This document shows positions 31,801 through 46,800 of a DNA stretch of 64,000 nt, piece by piece. Numbering within the stretch: the first letter of the stretch is position 1; each line of letters opens with the position of its first letter. This DNA is from Bolinopsis microptera (lineage: Eukaryota; Ctenophora; Tentaculata; Lobata; Bolinopsidae), in NCBI RefSeq assembly GCF_026151205.1, contig NC_087075.1, positions 2,392,359 through 2,456,358 on the forward strand. The letters run 5' to 3'. The notes beneath the pieces are model-generated. The model searched no databases and was not told the DNA's origin. It worked only from the letters and a program-made list of their open reading frames with translations. Made by a program: the position numbers and the translations under genes.

Positions 31801-34800
31801 GTAACATTGAGGCAGTTGTTTGTAGCATTAACAACTATCAGGACCTAGGAGGTACCTGTAACATTGAGGCAGTTGTTTGTAGCATCAACAACTATCAGGA
31901 CCTAGGAGGTACCAGTAACATTGAGGCAGTTGTTTGTAGCATTAACAACTATCAGGACCTAGGAGGTACCTGTAACATTGAGGCAGTTGTTTGTAGCATT
32001 AACAACTATCAGGACCTAGGAGGTACCAGTAACATTGAGGCAGTTGTTTGTAGCATTAACAACTATCAGGACCTAGGAGGTACCTGTAACATTGAGGCAG
32101 TTGTTTGTAGCATTAACAACTATCAGGACCTAGGAGGTACCTATAACATTGAGGCAGTTGTTTGTAGCATTAACAACTATCAGGACCTAGGAGGTACCTG
32201 TAACATTGAGGCAGTTGTTTGTAGCATTAACAACTATCAGGACCTAGGAGCTACCTGTAACATTGAGGCAGTTGTTTGTAGCATTAACAACTATCAGGAC
32301 CTAGGAGGTACCTGTAACATTGAGGCAGTTGTTTGTAGCATTAACAACTATCAGGACCTAGGAGGTACCTGTAACATTGAGGCAGTTGTTTGTAGCATTA
32401 ACAACTATCAGGACCTAGGAGGTACCTGTAACATTGAGGCAGTTGTTTGTAGCATTAACAACTATCAGGTCCTAGGAGGTACCTGTAACATTGAGGCAGT
32501 TTATACCATTATAACAACTATCAGGACCTAGGAGGTACCTGTAACATTGAGGCAGTTGTTTGTAGCATTAACAACTATCAGGACCTAGGAGGTACCTGTA
32601 ACATTGAGGCAGTTGTTTGTAGCATTAACAACTATCAGGACCTAGGAGGTACCTGTAACATTGAGGCAGTTGTTTGTAGCATTAACAACTATCAGGAGCT
32701 AGGAGGTACCTGTAACATTGAGGCAGTTGTTTGTAGCATCAACAACTATCAAGACCTAGGAGGTACCTGTAACATTGAGGCAGTTGTTTGTAGCATTAAC
32801 AACTATCAGGACCTAGGAGGTACCTGTAACATTGAGGCAGTTGTTTGTAGCATTAACAACTATCAGGACCTAGGAGGTACCTGTAACATTGAGGCAGTTG
32901 TTTGTAGCATTAACAACTATCAGGACCTAGGAGGTACCTGTAACATTGAGGCAGTTGTTTGTAGCATTAACAACTATCGGGACCTAGGAGGTACCTGTAA
33001 CATTGAGGCAGTTGTTTGTAGCATTAACAACTATCAGGACCTAGGAGGTACCTGTAACATTGAGGCAGTTGTTTGTAGCATTAACAACTATCAGGACCTA
33101 GGAGGTACCTGTAACATTGAGGCAGTTGTTTGTAGCATTAACAACTATCAGGACCTAGGAGGTACCTGTAACATTGAGGCAGTTGTTTGTAGCATTACCA
33201 ACTATCAGGACCTAGGAGGTACCTGTAACATCGAGGCACTTGTTTGTAGCATTAACAACTATCAGGGCATCCCCATCTTAATCTAATGACACTCCTTCAC
33301 TCCTTTAATGTATTTATTAATAGTAGTGATATTAGGTGAGAGCGCTATTGTATTACTAGTATACTACTAGTTTAGTTATTCTAGTTTAGTATTACTACTA
33401 GTTCAGTTATTCTAGTTTAGTATTACTACTAGTTTAGACTTTAGAGCACTTACCAGTGACCGTTAGCTTTAAAAGCGTTCCAGGCGTGTCTCATTTGCTG
33501 GTCCAGTGGAAGGTTCTTGTTAAACTGGTGACCTTTTGAGTAACCACTAATCTGAAAACATGAAAACAGTAACAACAAAATGTAACATTACTACTACATA
33601 GCGTTACAAAATGTAACATAGCGTTACTTATATTAATAGGAGGAAGCCTAGAGCAGAAAGCTAAACAAAACGAAAAGTTGTATTTTCAAAAGTCTGTCCC
33701 ATTTTCAAATATGAAATTTTCTGAACACACATTTGACAGATTAGATGAAATTTTTGCCCAGAAACCAATTAGTCAGTTAATTGATGATGGTATGAAACCA
33801 AATTGAGGAATTGGGAGTCAAAATCCGGAATAAAATTGCAAAATCATATCGTCCCAATGTCTGTCCCATTTTCAGTTTTTGAAGATGAAATTTCCAGGAC
33901 CGAAATTTTACAAATTTGGCTAATTTTTTCAGCCGCAACCAATTAGTAAGTCAACTATAGTTGGCATATGACACGATTGAGGTACTGGAAGTTTGAGTTG
34001 GGTCGGAAGAAACCCACAGCAGAAAGCTTAACAAAACGAAAAGGTGTATTTTCAAAAGTCTGTCCCATTTTCAAATATGAAATTATCTGAACACAAATTT
34101 GACAGATTGGATGAAATTTTTGCCCAGAAACCAATTAGTCAGTTAATTGATGATGGTATGAAACCATATTGAGGTACTGGGAGTCAAAATCCCGAATAAT
34201 ATCGCAAAATCATATTGTCCCAATGTCTGTCCCATTTTCAGTTTTTGAAGATGAAATTTCCAGGACCGAAATTTTACAGTTTTTGCTGATTTTTCAGCCG
34301 CAACCAATTAGTAAGTCAGCTATAGGTGGCATATGACACGATTGAGGTGCTGGAAGTTTGATTTGGGTCGGAGGAAGCCCACAGCAGATAGCTTAACAAA
34401 ACGAAAAGTTTTTTCAAAAGTTTGTCCCATTTTCAAATATGAAATTTTCTGAACACTCATTTGACAGATTGGATGAAATTTTGGCCCAGAAACCATTTAG
34501 TAAGTTAATTGATGATAGTATGAAACCAAATTGAGGTATTGGGAGTCAAAATCCCGAATAAAATTGCAGAAACATATTGTCCCAATGTCTGTCCCATTTT
34601 CAGTTTTTGAAGATGAAATTTCCAGGACCGAAATTTTACAGTTTTGGCTGATTTTTTCAGCTGCAACCAATTAGTAAGTCAACTATAGGTGGCATATGAC
34701 ACGATTTAGCTGGAAAATTGCAAACTCATATTGTCTCAGATGATTACAGAGAAATTATACTCAAAATTATACTCAAAACTTTTCGGCCGGGTGGTTAAGT

Positions 34801-37800
34801 TGTTACACGATCGCCTCCCAAGCAGAAGGGCCGGATTCAAATCCGGTCGGATGCAAGTCGGCCAGTTATCAAACTGTGATTTGGTACAGCTTCGGCTGGT
34901 GATACACACTCTCTGGCTCGTAGGACTAACCCCCCTACAGCTAGTATAGTGCCTCGGCACAGAGTGGCTTAGGGTTAATGAAAAGGAGATAAGCACCTCA
35001 GGCCATCCCAACACCGGGAGTGACCTAGCCTTGTATCTTGTATCCCAACACCGGGAGTGACCTAACATTGTATCTTGTATCACCGGGAGTGACCTAGCCT
35101 TGTATCTTGTATCACCGGGAGTGACCTAGCCTTGTATCTTGTATCACCGGGAGTGACCTAGCCTTGTATCTTGTATCACCGGGAGTGACCTAGCCTTGTA
35201 TCTTGTATCACCGGGAGTGACCTAGCCTTGTACCTTGTATCACCGGGAGTGACCTAGCCTTGTATCTTGTATCACCGGGAGTGACCTAGCCTTGTATCTT
35301 GTATCACCGGGAGTGACCTAACCTTGTATCTTGTATCACCGGGAGCGACCTAGCCTTGTATCTTGTATCACCAGGAGTGACCTAGCCTTGTATCTTGTAT
35401 CACCGGGAGCGACCTAGCCTTGTATCTTGTATCACCGGGAGTGACCTAGCCTTGTACCTTGTATCACCAGGAGTGACCTAGCCTTGTACCTTGTATCACC
35501 AGGAGTGACCTAGCCTTGTATCTTGTATCACCGGGAGTGACCTAGCCTTGTATCTTGTATCACCGGGAGTGACCTAGCCTTGTACCTTGTATCACCAGGA
35601 GTGACCTAGCCTTGTACCTTGTATCACCAGGAGTGACCTAGCCTTGTATCTTGTATCACCGGGAGTGACCTAGCCTTGTATCTTGTATCACCGGGAGTGA
35701 CCTAGCCTTGTATCTTGTATCACCGGGAGTGACCTAACCTTGTATCTTGTATCACCGGGAGCGACCTAGCCTTGTATCTTGTATCACCAGGAGTGACCTA
35801 GCCTTGTATCTTGTATCACCGGGAGCGACCTAGCCTTGTATCTTGTATCACCGGGAGTGACCTAGCCTTGTACCTTGTATCACCAGGAGTGACCTAGCCT
35901 TGTACCTTGTATCACCAGGAGTGACCTAGCCTTGTATCTTGTATCACCGGGAGTGACCTAGCCTTGTATCTTGTATCACCGGGAGTGACCTAGCCTTGTA
36001 TCTTGTATCACCGGGAGTGACCTAGCCTTGTACCTTGTATCACCGGGAGCGACCTAGCCTTGTAGCTTGTATCACCGGGAGCGACCTAGCCTTGTAGCTT
36101 GTATCACCGGGAGTGACCTAGCCTTGTATCTTGTATCACCGGGAGTGACCTAGCCTTGTATCTTGTATCACCGGGAGTGACCTAGCCTTGTACCTTGTAT
36201 CACCAGGAGTGACCTAGCCTTGTATCTTGTATCACCGGGAGTGACCTAGCCTTGTATCTTGTATCACCGGGAGTGACCTAGCCTTGTACCTTGTATCACC
36301 GGGAGTGACCTAGCCTTGTATCTTGTATCACCGGGAGTGACCTAGCCTTGTACCTTGTATCACCGGGAGTGACCTAGCCTTGTACCTTGTATCACCGGGA
36401 GTGACCTAGCCTTGTATCTTGTATCACCGGGAGTGACCTAGCCTTGTACCTTGTATCACCGGGAGTGACCTAACATTGTATCTTGTATCACCGGGAGTGA
36501 CCTAGCCTTGTACCTTGTATCACCGGGAGTGACCTAGCTTGTATCTTGTATCCCAACACCGGGAGTGACCTAACATTATATCTTGTATCACCGGGAGTGA
36601 CCTAGCCTTGTATCTTGTATCCCAACACCGGGAGTGACCTAGCCTTGTATCTTGTATCACCGGGAGTGACCTAGCCTTGTATCTTGTATCACCGGGAGTG
36701 ACCTAGCCTTGTATCTTGTATCACCGGGAGTGACCTAGCCTTGTACCTTGTATCACCGGGAGTGACCTAGCCTTGTATCTTGTATCACCGGGAGCGACCT
36801 AGCCTTGTATCTTGTATCACCGGGAGTGACCTAGCCTTGTATCTTGTATCACCGGGAGTGACCTAGCCTTGTATCTTGTATCACCGGGAGTGACCTAGCC
36901 TTGTATCTTGTATCACCGGGAGTGACCTAGCCTTGTACCTTGTATCACCGGGAGTGACCTAGCCTTGTATCTTGTATCACCGGGAGCGACCTAGCCTTGT
37001 ATCTTGTATCACCGGGAGTGACCTAGCCTTGTATCTTGTATCACTGGGAGCGACCTAGCCTTGTATCTTGTATCACTGGGAGTGACCTAGCCTTGTATCT
37101 TGTATCACCGAGAGCGACCTAGCCTTGTATCTTGTATCACCGGGAGTGACCTAGCCTTGTATCTTGTATCACCGGGAGTGACCTAGCCTTGTATCTTGTA
37201 TCACCGGGAGTGACCTAGCCTTGTATCTTGTATCCCAACACCGGGAGTGACCTAGCCTTGTATCTTGTATCACCGGGAGTGACCTAGCCTTGTATCTTGT
37301 ATCACCGGGAGTGACCTAGCCTTGTATCTTGTATCACCGGGAGTGACCTAGCCTTGTATCTTGTATCACCGGGAGTGACCTAGCCATGTATCTTGTATCA
37401 CCGGGAGTGACCTAGCATTGTAGCTTGTATCACCGGGAGTGACCTAGCCTTGTAGCTTGTATCACCGGGAGTGACCTAGCCTTGTATCTTGTATCACCGG
37501 GAGTGACCTAGCCTTGTATCTTGTATCACCGGGAGTGACCTAGCCATGTATCTTGTATCACCGGGAGTGACCTAGCATTGTAGCTTGTATCACCGGGAGT
37601 GACCTAGCCTTGTAGCTTGTATCACCGGGAGTGACCTAGCCTTGTAGCTTGTATCACCGGGAGTGACCTAGCCTTGTATCTTGTATCACTTAAAGCCTGC
37701 TACTCACATATACAGCTTTAACCCCAGCAGCATCACACAGCGCCTTGAAGAGGTTAGCGTACCCTGCACACACACTGGTACGGTTAGCTAGGGTCCCCTC

Positions 37801-40800
37801 TGCCGTTACATCTGGGTACCGCATAGCTAGGTAGTCCGCTACTGCATAGCTTATATTCTCCGTTATCCATCTGGGATGTGGTGTTTACATTAGTTGGTGT
37901 TGATTCATTTGGGATGTGGTGTTTACATTAGTTGGTGTTGATTCATTTGGGATGTGGTGCTTACATTAGTTGGTGTTGATTCATTTGGGATGTGGTGCTT
38001 ACATTAGTTGGTGTTGATTCATTTGGGATGTGGTGTTTACATTAATTAGTGTTGATTCATTTGGGATGTGGTGCTTACATTAGTTGGTGTTGATTCATTT
38101 GGGATGTGGTGTTTACATTAGTTGGTGTTGATTCATTTGGGATGTGGTGTTTACATTAGTTGGTGTTGATTCATTTGGGATGTGGTGTTTACATTAATTA
38201 GTGTTGATTCATTTGGGATGTGGTGTTTACATTAGTTGGTGTTGATTCATTTGGGATGTGGTGTTTACATAAGTTGGTGTTGATTCATTTGGGATGTGGT
38301 GTTTACATTAGTTGGTGTTGATTGTGTTTATGAGGTTGGTTTGCGCAGGTAATGGATGATGTGAGTATATGATTCACACTCAGTAGAATGGTCCACATCA
38401 CTCATTTCCTTTCTAAAGATGTTGAAGTATATTACAATGAACATATTCACGAAGTAACCAAATACCTGTAGATAGCCCTTGCCTTGTGGCCTTCATCAGA
38501 GAACTTGCTGGTTAGGTACTTAGCTAACATCTGTAATGACTCTGTAGCCTCAGTAGGAGCGTTGATTGCGTGCATATCTATATCCCTGGGATCATGTGTA
38601 GTCTTACTACTAGTGTAATACTTGTAGGAATTGGACAGGACTGTCAACAACAAGACACAAGGAAATCATGCTTATTCTGCGTCTCACTAATGGCTCAGTT
38701 CGTACTAGTAGCACTATACTATATAGAAGCAGTAATAAATAATAATGAGAACTTACTGGAGCTCTTTGGGAGCGTTTTTTATCTTCTCTGCCTTTTTCCT
38801 AGCGCGGTAGTTTCTCACAAGTCTCTGTATCAGTACCTTGGGTACAATAACAATAACAATAACAATAACAATTGCATAATAATTACCTGGGGACCTCAGG
38901 CTATTAATCACGGATCAGGAAACCGAGTAAAACCAACACTTCATTTTAATTTACCTCTTTTTGTTTGTTTATTGTTTTTCAGCTATTAAAATAAACCTGG
39001 ATACTGTATATTAAAGTCACTATTGTGACGGTACATTAGAACTAGGCTCCCTCTCTAGCTCTGATACGTGACAGGAATTAACGACTGTCACGTGTCAAGC
39101 CAACACTGTCACGTGTCAAGCCAACACTGTCACGTGTCAAGCCAGCACTGTCACGTGTTAAGCCAGCACTGTCACGTGTTAAGCCAGCACTGTCACGTGT
39201 TAAGCCAACACTGTCACGTGTTAAGCCAGCACTGTCACGTGTTAAGCCAACACTGTCACGTGTTAAGCCAGCACTGTCACGTGTCAAGCCAGCACTGTCA
39301 CGTGTTAAGCCAGCACTGTCACGTGTTAAGCCAACACTGTCACGTGTTAAGCCAGCACTGTCACGTGTTAAGCCAGCACTGTCACGTGTTAAGCCAACAC
39401 TGTCACGTGTTAAGCCAACACTGTCACGTGTTAAGCCAGCACTGTCACGTGTCAAGTCAGCACTCACCACAGCTCTACTGAGTGTCCACATTGAGGCGGT
39501 GTTTTTCTCAACTTTGTAGAAAGCTACCATGTTGGGTCTCGCGAAAACACCTCTACCAAGCTCACACTTGAAATACCTGCAACAGGAACATATTTAGTAA
39601 CCGTAGTAACCGTAGTAACCACAGTAACCGTAGTAACCACAGTAACCGTAGTAACAATAGTAACCTCTGCTACCATGTTGGGTCTCGCGAAAACACCTCT
39701 ACCCAGCTTTACCTGCAACAGGAACATACCATCTCCCCACACGTGATGCCCATATAAGGAGATGTTAAAACTACTACAGAACTCCTCACTAGTATCCAGA
39801 ACTACCACCTCCCCACACGTGATGTCCATATAAGGAGATGTTAAAACTACTACATAACTCCTCACTAGTATCCAGAACTACCACCTCCCCACACGTGATG
39901 CCCATAAAGGAGATGTTAAACTACTACAGAACTCCCTCACTAGTATCCCGAAACTACCACCTCCCCACACGTGATGCCCATATAAGGAGATGTTTAAAAC
40001 TACTACAGAACTCCTCACTAGTATCCAGAACTACCACCTCCCCCACACGTGATGCCCATATAAGGAGATGTTAAAACTACTACAGAACTCCTCACTAGAA
40101 TCCAGAACTACCACCTCCCACACGTGATTGCCCATATAAGGAGATGTTAAAACTACTACAGAAATCCTCACTAGTATCCAGAAACTACCACCTCCCCCAC
40201 GTGATGCCCATATAAGGAGAATGTTAAAACTACTACAGAACTCTCCCTAGTATCCAGAACTACCACCTCCCCACACGTGATGGCCCATATAAGGAGATGT
40301 TAAAACTACTACAGAACTCCTCACTAGTATCCAGAACTACCACCTCCCCACACGTGATGCCCATATAAGGAGATGTTAAAACTACTACAGAACTCCTCAC
40401 TAGTATCCAGAACTACCACCTCCCCACACGTGATGCCCATATAAGGAGATGTTAAAACTACTACAGAACTCCTCACTAGTATCCAGAACTACCACTCCCC
40501 ACACGTGATGCCCATATAAGGAGATGTTAAAACTACTACAGAACTCCTCACTAGTATCCAGAACTACACCTCCCCACACGTGATGCCCATATAAGGAGAT
40601 GTTAAAACTACTACAGAACTCCTCACTAGTATCCAGAACTACCACCTCCCCCCACGTGATGCCCATATAAGGAAATGTTAAAACTACTACAGAACTCCTC
40701 ACTAGTATCCAGAACTACCACCTCCCCCCACGTGATGCCCATATAAGGAAGATGTTAAAACTACTACAGAACTCCTCACTAGTATCCAGAACTACCACCT

Positions 40801-43800
40801 CCCCACACGTGATGCCCATATAAGGAGATGTTAAAACTACTACAGAACTCCTCACTAGTATCCAGAACTACCACCTCCCCAACGTGATGCCCCATATAAG
40901 GAGATTTTAAAAATATACAGAACTCCCACTAGATCCAGAACTACCACCCCCACACGTGATCCCCATAAAAGGAGAGTTAAAACTACTACAGAACCCCTCA
41001 TGTATCCAGAACTACCACCTCCCCCCACGTGATCCCCTAAAAGGGAAAAATTTTAAAAACTACTACGAACTCTTCACTAGTATCCAGAATCCCACCTCCC
41101 ACACGTGATCCCCACTAAGGGGAGATGTTAAAATATCAGAATCCTCACAGTATCCAGAACTCCCCACCTCCCCAACGTGATCCCCATATAAGGAGATGTT
41201 AAAAAAACTACGAATTCCCCCACTAGTATCCAGAAAACCCCCTCCCACAGTGATGCCCAAAAAGGAGTTTTAAAAAATACTATACGAACCCCACTAGTTC
41301 CAAAACTACCCCCTCCCACACGTGATCCCCATAAAAGGGATGTTAAAACTACTACGAACTCCTCATATTTCCAGAACTACCACCTCCCCACACGTGATGC
41401 CCATATAAGGAGATGTTAAAACTACTACAGAACTCCTCACTAGTATCCAGAACTACCACCTCCCCACACGTGATGCCCAATAAGGAGATGTTAAAACTAC
41501 TACAGAACTCCTCACTAGTATCCAGAACTACCACCTCCCCCACACGTGATGCCCATATAAGGAGATGTTAAAACTACTACAGAACTCCTCACTAGTATCC
41601 AGAACTACACCTCCCCACACGTGATGCCCATATAAGGAGATGTTAAAACTACTACAGAACTCCCTCACTAGTATCCAGAACTACCACCTCCCCACACGTG
41701 ATGCCCATATAAGGAGATGTTAAAACTACTACAGAACTCCTCACTAGTATCCAGAACTACCACCTCCCCCACACCGTGATGCCCAATAGGAGATGTTAAA
41801 AACTACTACAGAACTCCTCACTAGTATCCAGAACTACCACCCTCCCCACACGTGATGCCCACTATAAGGAAATGTTAAAACTACTACAGAACTCCTCACT
41901 AGTATCGACTACCCCTCCCCCCCCGTGATGCCCATATAAGGAGATTTAAAACTATACAGAACTCCTCACTAGTTCCAAAACCCCCTCCCACACGGTCCCC
42001 ATATAAGGAAATTTTTTAAAAACTACTACAGAACCCCCCTTTTACCCAGAACTCCACCCCCACACGGATGCCCATAAAAGGAGATTTTAAAAACTATACG
42101 AACCCCTCACTATATCCAGAATCCACCCCCCACACGTGATGCCCATAAAAGGAAATTTTTAAAATCTACAGAACTCCCAAGTACCCGAACTACACCCCCC
42201 CACCGGATGTCCATAAAAGGAGATGTTAAAACTACTACAGAACTCCTCATGTACCCAGAAATCCCACCTCCCCAACGTGTGCCATAAAAGGGGAGATTTT
42301 AAAATATAAAAACCCCCTCACTAGTTCCAGAACAAACACTCCCCACAGTGATGCCTTAAAAGGAAATGTTAAAAACTACAGAACTCCTAAATTTAGTATC
42401 CAAAAACTACCACCTCCCCACACGTGATGCCCATATAAGGAGATGTTAAACTACTACAGAACTCCTCACTTGTATCCAGAACTACCACCTCCCCACACGT
42501 GATGCCATATAAGGAGATGTTAAAACTACTACAGAACTCCTCACTAGTATCCAGAACTACCACCTCCCCACACGTGATGCCCATATAAGGAGATGTTAAA
42601 ACTACTACAGAACTCCTCACTAGTATCCAGAACTACCACCTCCCCACACGTGATGCCCATATAAGGAGATGATTAAAACTACTACAGAACTCCTCACTAG
42701 TATCCAGAACTACCACCTCCCCACACGTGATGCCCATATAAGGAGATGTTAAAACTACTACAGAACTCCTCACTAGTATCCAGAACTACCACCTCCCCAC
42801 ACGTGATGCCCATATAAGGAAATGTTAAAACTAACTACAGAAACTCCTCACTAGTATCCAGAACTACCACCTCCCACACGTGATGCCCATATAAGGAGAT
42901 GTTAAAACTACTACAGAACTCCTCACTAGTATCCAGAACTACCACCTCCCCACACGTGATGCCCATATAAGGAGATGTTAAAAACTACTACAGAACTCCT
43001 CACTAGTATCCAGAACTACCACCTCCCCACACGTGATGCCCATATAAGGAGATGTTAAAACTACTACAGAACTCCTCACTAGTATCCAGAACTACCACCT
43101 CCCCCCACGTGATGCCCATATAAGGAGATGTTAAAACTACTACAGAACTCCTCACTAGTATCCAGAACTACCACCTCCCCACACGTGATGCCATATAAGG
43201 AAATGTTAAAACTACTACAGAACTCCTCACTAGTATCCAGAACTACCACCTCCCCACACGTGATGCCCACATAAGGAATGTTTAAAACTACTACAGAACT
43301 CCTCACTAGTATCCAGAACTACCACCTCCCCACACGTGATGCCCATATAAGGAGATGTTAAAACTACTACAGAACCTCCTCACTAGTATCCAGAACTACC
43401 ACCTCCCACACGTGATGCCCACAAGGAAATGTTAAAACTACTACAGAACTCCTCACTAGTATCCAGAACTACCACCTCCCCACACGTGATGCCACTATAA
43501 GGAGATGTTAAAACTACTACAGAACTCCTCACTAGTATCCAGAACTACCCACCTCCCCACACGTGATGCCCATATAAGGAGATGTTAAAACTACTACAGA
43601 AACTCCTCACTAGTATCCAGAACTACCACCTCCCCACACGTGATGCCCACAAAGGAATGTTAAAACTACTACAGAACTCCTCACTAGTATCCAGAACTAC
43701 CACCTCCCCACACGTGATGCCCATATAAGGAGATGTTAAAACTACTACAGAACTCCTCACTAGTATCCAGAACTACCACCTCCCCCCACGTGATGCCCAT

Positions 43801-46800
43801 ATAAGGAAATGTTAAACTACTACAGAACTCCTCACTAGTATCCAGAACTACCACTCCCCACACGTGATGCCCATAAGGAGATGTTAAAACTACTACAGAA
43901 CTCCTCACTAGTATCCAGAACTACCACCTCCCCACACGTGATGCCCATATAAGGAGATGTTAAAACTACTACAGAACTCCTCACTAGTATCCAGAACTAC
44001 CACCTCCCCCCACGTGATGCCCATATAAGGAGATGTTAAAACTACTACAGAACTCCTCACTAGTATCCAGAACTACCACCTCCCCACACGTGATGCCCAT
44101 ATAAGGAGATGTTAAAACTACTACAGAACTCCTCACTAGTATCCAGAACTACCACCTCCCCACACGTGATGCCCATATAAGGAGATGTTAAAACTACTAC
44201 AGAACTCCTCACTAGTATCCAGAACTACCACCTCCCCCCACGTGATGCCCATATAAGGAGATGTTAAAACTACTACAGAACTCCTCACTAGTATCCAGAA
44301 CTACCACCTCCCCACACGTGATGCCCATATAAGGAGATGTTAAAACTACTACAGAACTCCTCACTAGTATCCAGAACTACCACCTCCCCACACGTGATGC
44401 CCATATAAGGAGATGTTAAAACTACTACAGAACTCCTCACTAGTATCCAGAACTACCACCTCCCCCACACGTGATGCCCATATAAGGAGATGTTAAAACT
44501 ACTACAGAACTCCTCACTAGTATCCAGAACTACCACCTCCCCACACGTGATGCCCAAATAAGGAGATGTTAAAACTACTACAGAACTCCTCACTAGTATC
44601 CAGAACTACCACCTCCCCACACTTGATGCCCATATAAGGAGATGTTAAAACTACTACAGAACTCCTCACTAGTATCCAGAACTACCACCTCCCCACACGT
44701 GATGCCCATATAAGGAATGTTAAAACTACTACAGAACTCCTCACTAGTATCCAGAACTACCACCTCCCCACACGTGATGCCCACTAAGGAGATGTTAAAA
44801 CTACTACAGAACTCCTCACTAGTATCCAGAACTACCACCTCCCCACACGTGATGCCCATATAAGGAGATGTTAAAACTACTACAGAACTCCTCACTAGTA
44901 TCCAGAACTACCACCTCCCCACACGTGATGCCCACAAGGAGATGTTTAAAACTACTACAGAACTCCTCACTAGTATCCAGAACTACCACCTCCCCACACG
45001 TGATGCCCACATAAGGAGATGTTAAAACTACTACAGAACTCCTCACTAGTATCCAGAACTACCACCTCCCCACACGTGATGCCCATATAAGGAGATGTTA
45101 AAACTACTACAGAACTCCTCACTAGTATCCAGAACTACCACCTCCCCACACGTGATGCCCATATAAGGAGATGTTAAAACTACTACAGAACTCCTCACTA
45201 GTATCCAGAACTACCACCTCCCCACACGTGATGCCCACATAAGGAGATGTTAAAACTACTTATACAGAACTCCTCACTAGTATCCAGAACTACCACCTCC
45301 CCACACGTGATGCCCATATAAGGAGATGTTAAAACTACTACAGAACTCCTCACTAGTATCCAGAACTACCACCTCCCCACACGTGATGCCCATATAAGGA
45401 GATGTTAAAACTACTACAGAACTCCTCACTAGTATCCAGAACTACCACCTCCCCCCACGTGATGCCCATATAAGGAGATGTTAAAACTACTACAGAACTC
45501 CTCACTAGTATCCAGAACTACCACCTCCCCCCACGTGATGCCCACAAGGAAATGTTAAAACTACTACAGAACTCCTCACTAGTATCCAGAACTACCACCT
45601 CCCCACACATGATGCCCATATAAGGAAATGTTAAAACTACTACAGAACTCCTCACTAGTATCCAGAACTACCACCTCCCCACACGTGATGCCCAATAAGG
45701 AGATGTTAAAACTACTACAGAACTCCTCACTAGTATCCAGAACTACCACCTCCCACACGTGATGTCCCATATAAGGAGATGTTAAAACTACTACAGAACT
45801 CCTCACTAGTATCCAGAACTACCACCTCCCCACACGTGATGCCCATATAAGGAGATGTTAAAACTACTACAGAACTCCTCACTAGTATCCAGAACTACCA
45901 CCTCCCCCCACGTGATGCCCACAAGGAAATGTTAAAACTACTACAGAACTCCTCACTAGTATCCAGAACTACCACCTCCCCACACGTGATGCCCATATAA
46001 GGAGATGTTAAAACTACTACAGAACTCCTCACTAGTATCCAGAACTACCACCTCCCCACACGTGATGCCCATATAAGGAAATGTTAAAACTACTACAGAA
46101 CTCCTCACTAGTATCCAGAACTACCACCTCCCCACACGTGATGCCCATATAAGGAGATGTTAAAACTACTACAGAACTCCTCACTAGTATCCAGAACTAC
46201 CACCTCCCCCCACGTGATGCCCATATAAGGAGATGTTAAAACTACTACAGAACTCCCACTAGTATCCAGAACTACCACCTCCCCACACGTGATGCCCATA
46301 TAAGGAGATGTTAAAACTACTACAGAACTCCTCACTAGTATCCAGAACTACCACCTCCCCACACGTGATGCCCATATAAGGAGATGTTAAAACTACTACA
46401 GAACTCCTCACTAGTATCCAGAACTACCACCTCCCCACACGTGATGCCCATATAAGGAGATGTTAAAACTACTACAGAACTCCTCACTAGTATCCAGAAC
46501 TACCACCTCCCCACACGTGATGCCCATATAAGGAGATGTTAAAACTACTACAGAACTCCTCACTAGTATCCAGAACTACCACCTCCCCCCACGTGATGCC
46601 CATATAAGGAGATGTTAGAAACTACTACAGAACTCCTCACTAGTATCCAGAACTACCACCTCCCCACACGTGATGCCCATATAAGGAGATGTTAAAACTA
46701 CTACAGAACTCCTCACTAGTATCCAGAACTACCACCTCCCCACACGTGATGCCCATATAAGGAGATGTTAAAACTACTACAGAACTCCTCACTAGTATCC

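Noticed and set aside
34783-34860. Functional tRNA gene
   Set aside because: A and B boxes are present, but pairing is incomplete and a SINE body follows; it is a tRNA-derived SINE head.
39068-39530. Repeat frames on both strands over the 21-bp array
   Set aside because: A 21-bp unit keeps frames open by arithmetic. Only the first residues of the minus frame (exon A3) are real.
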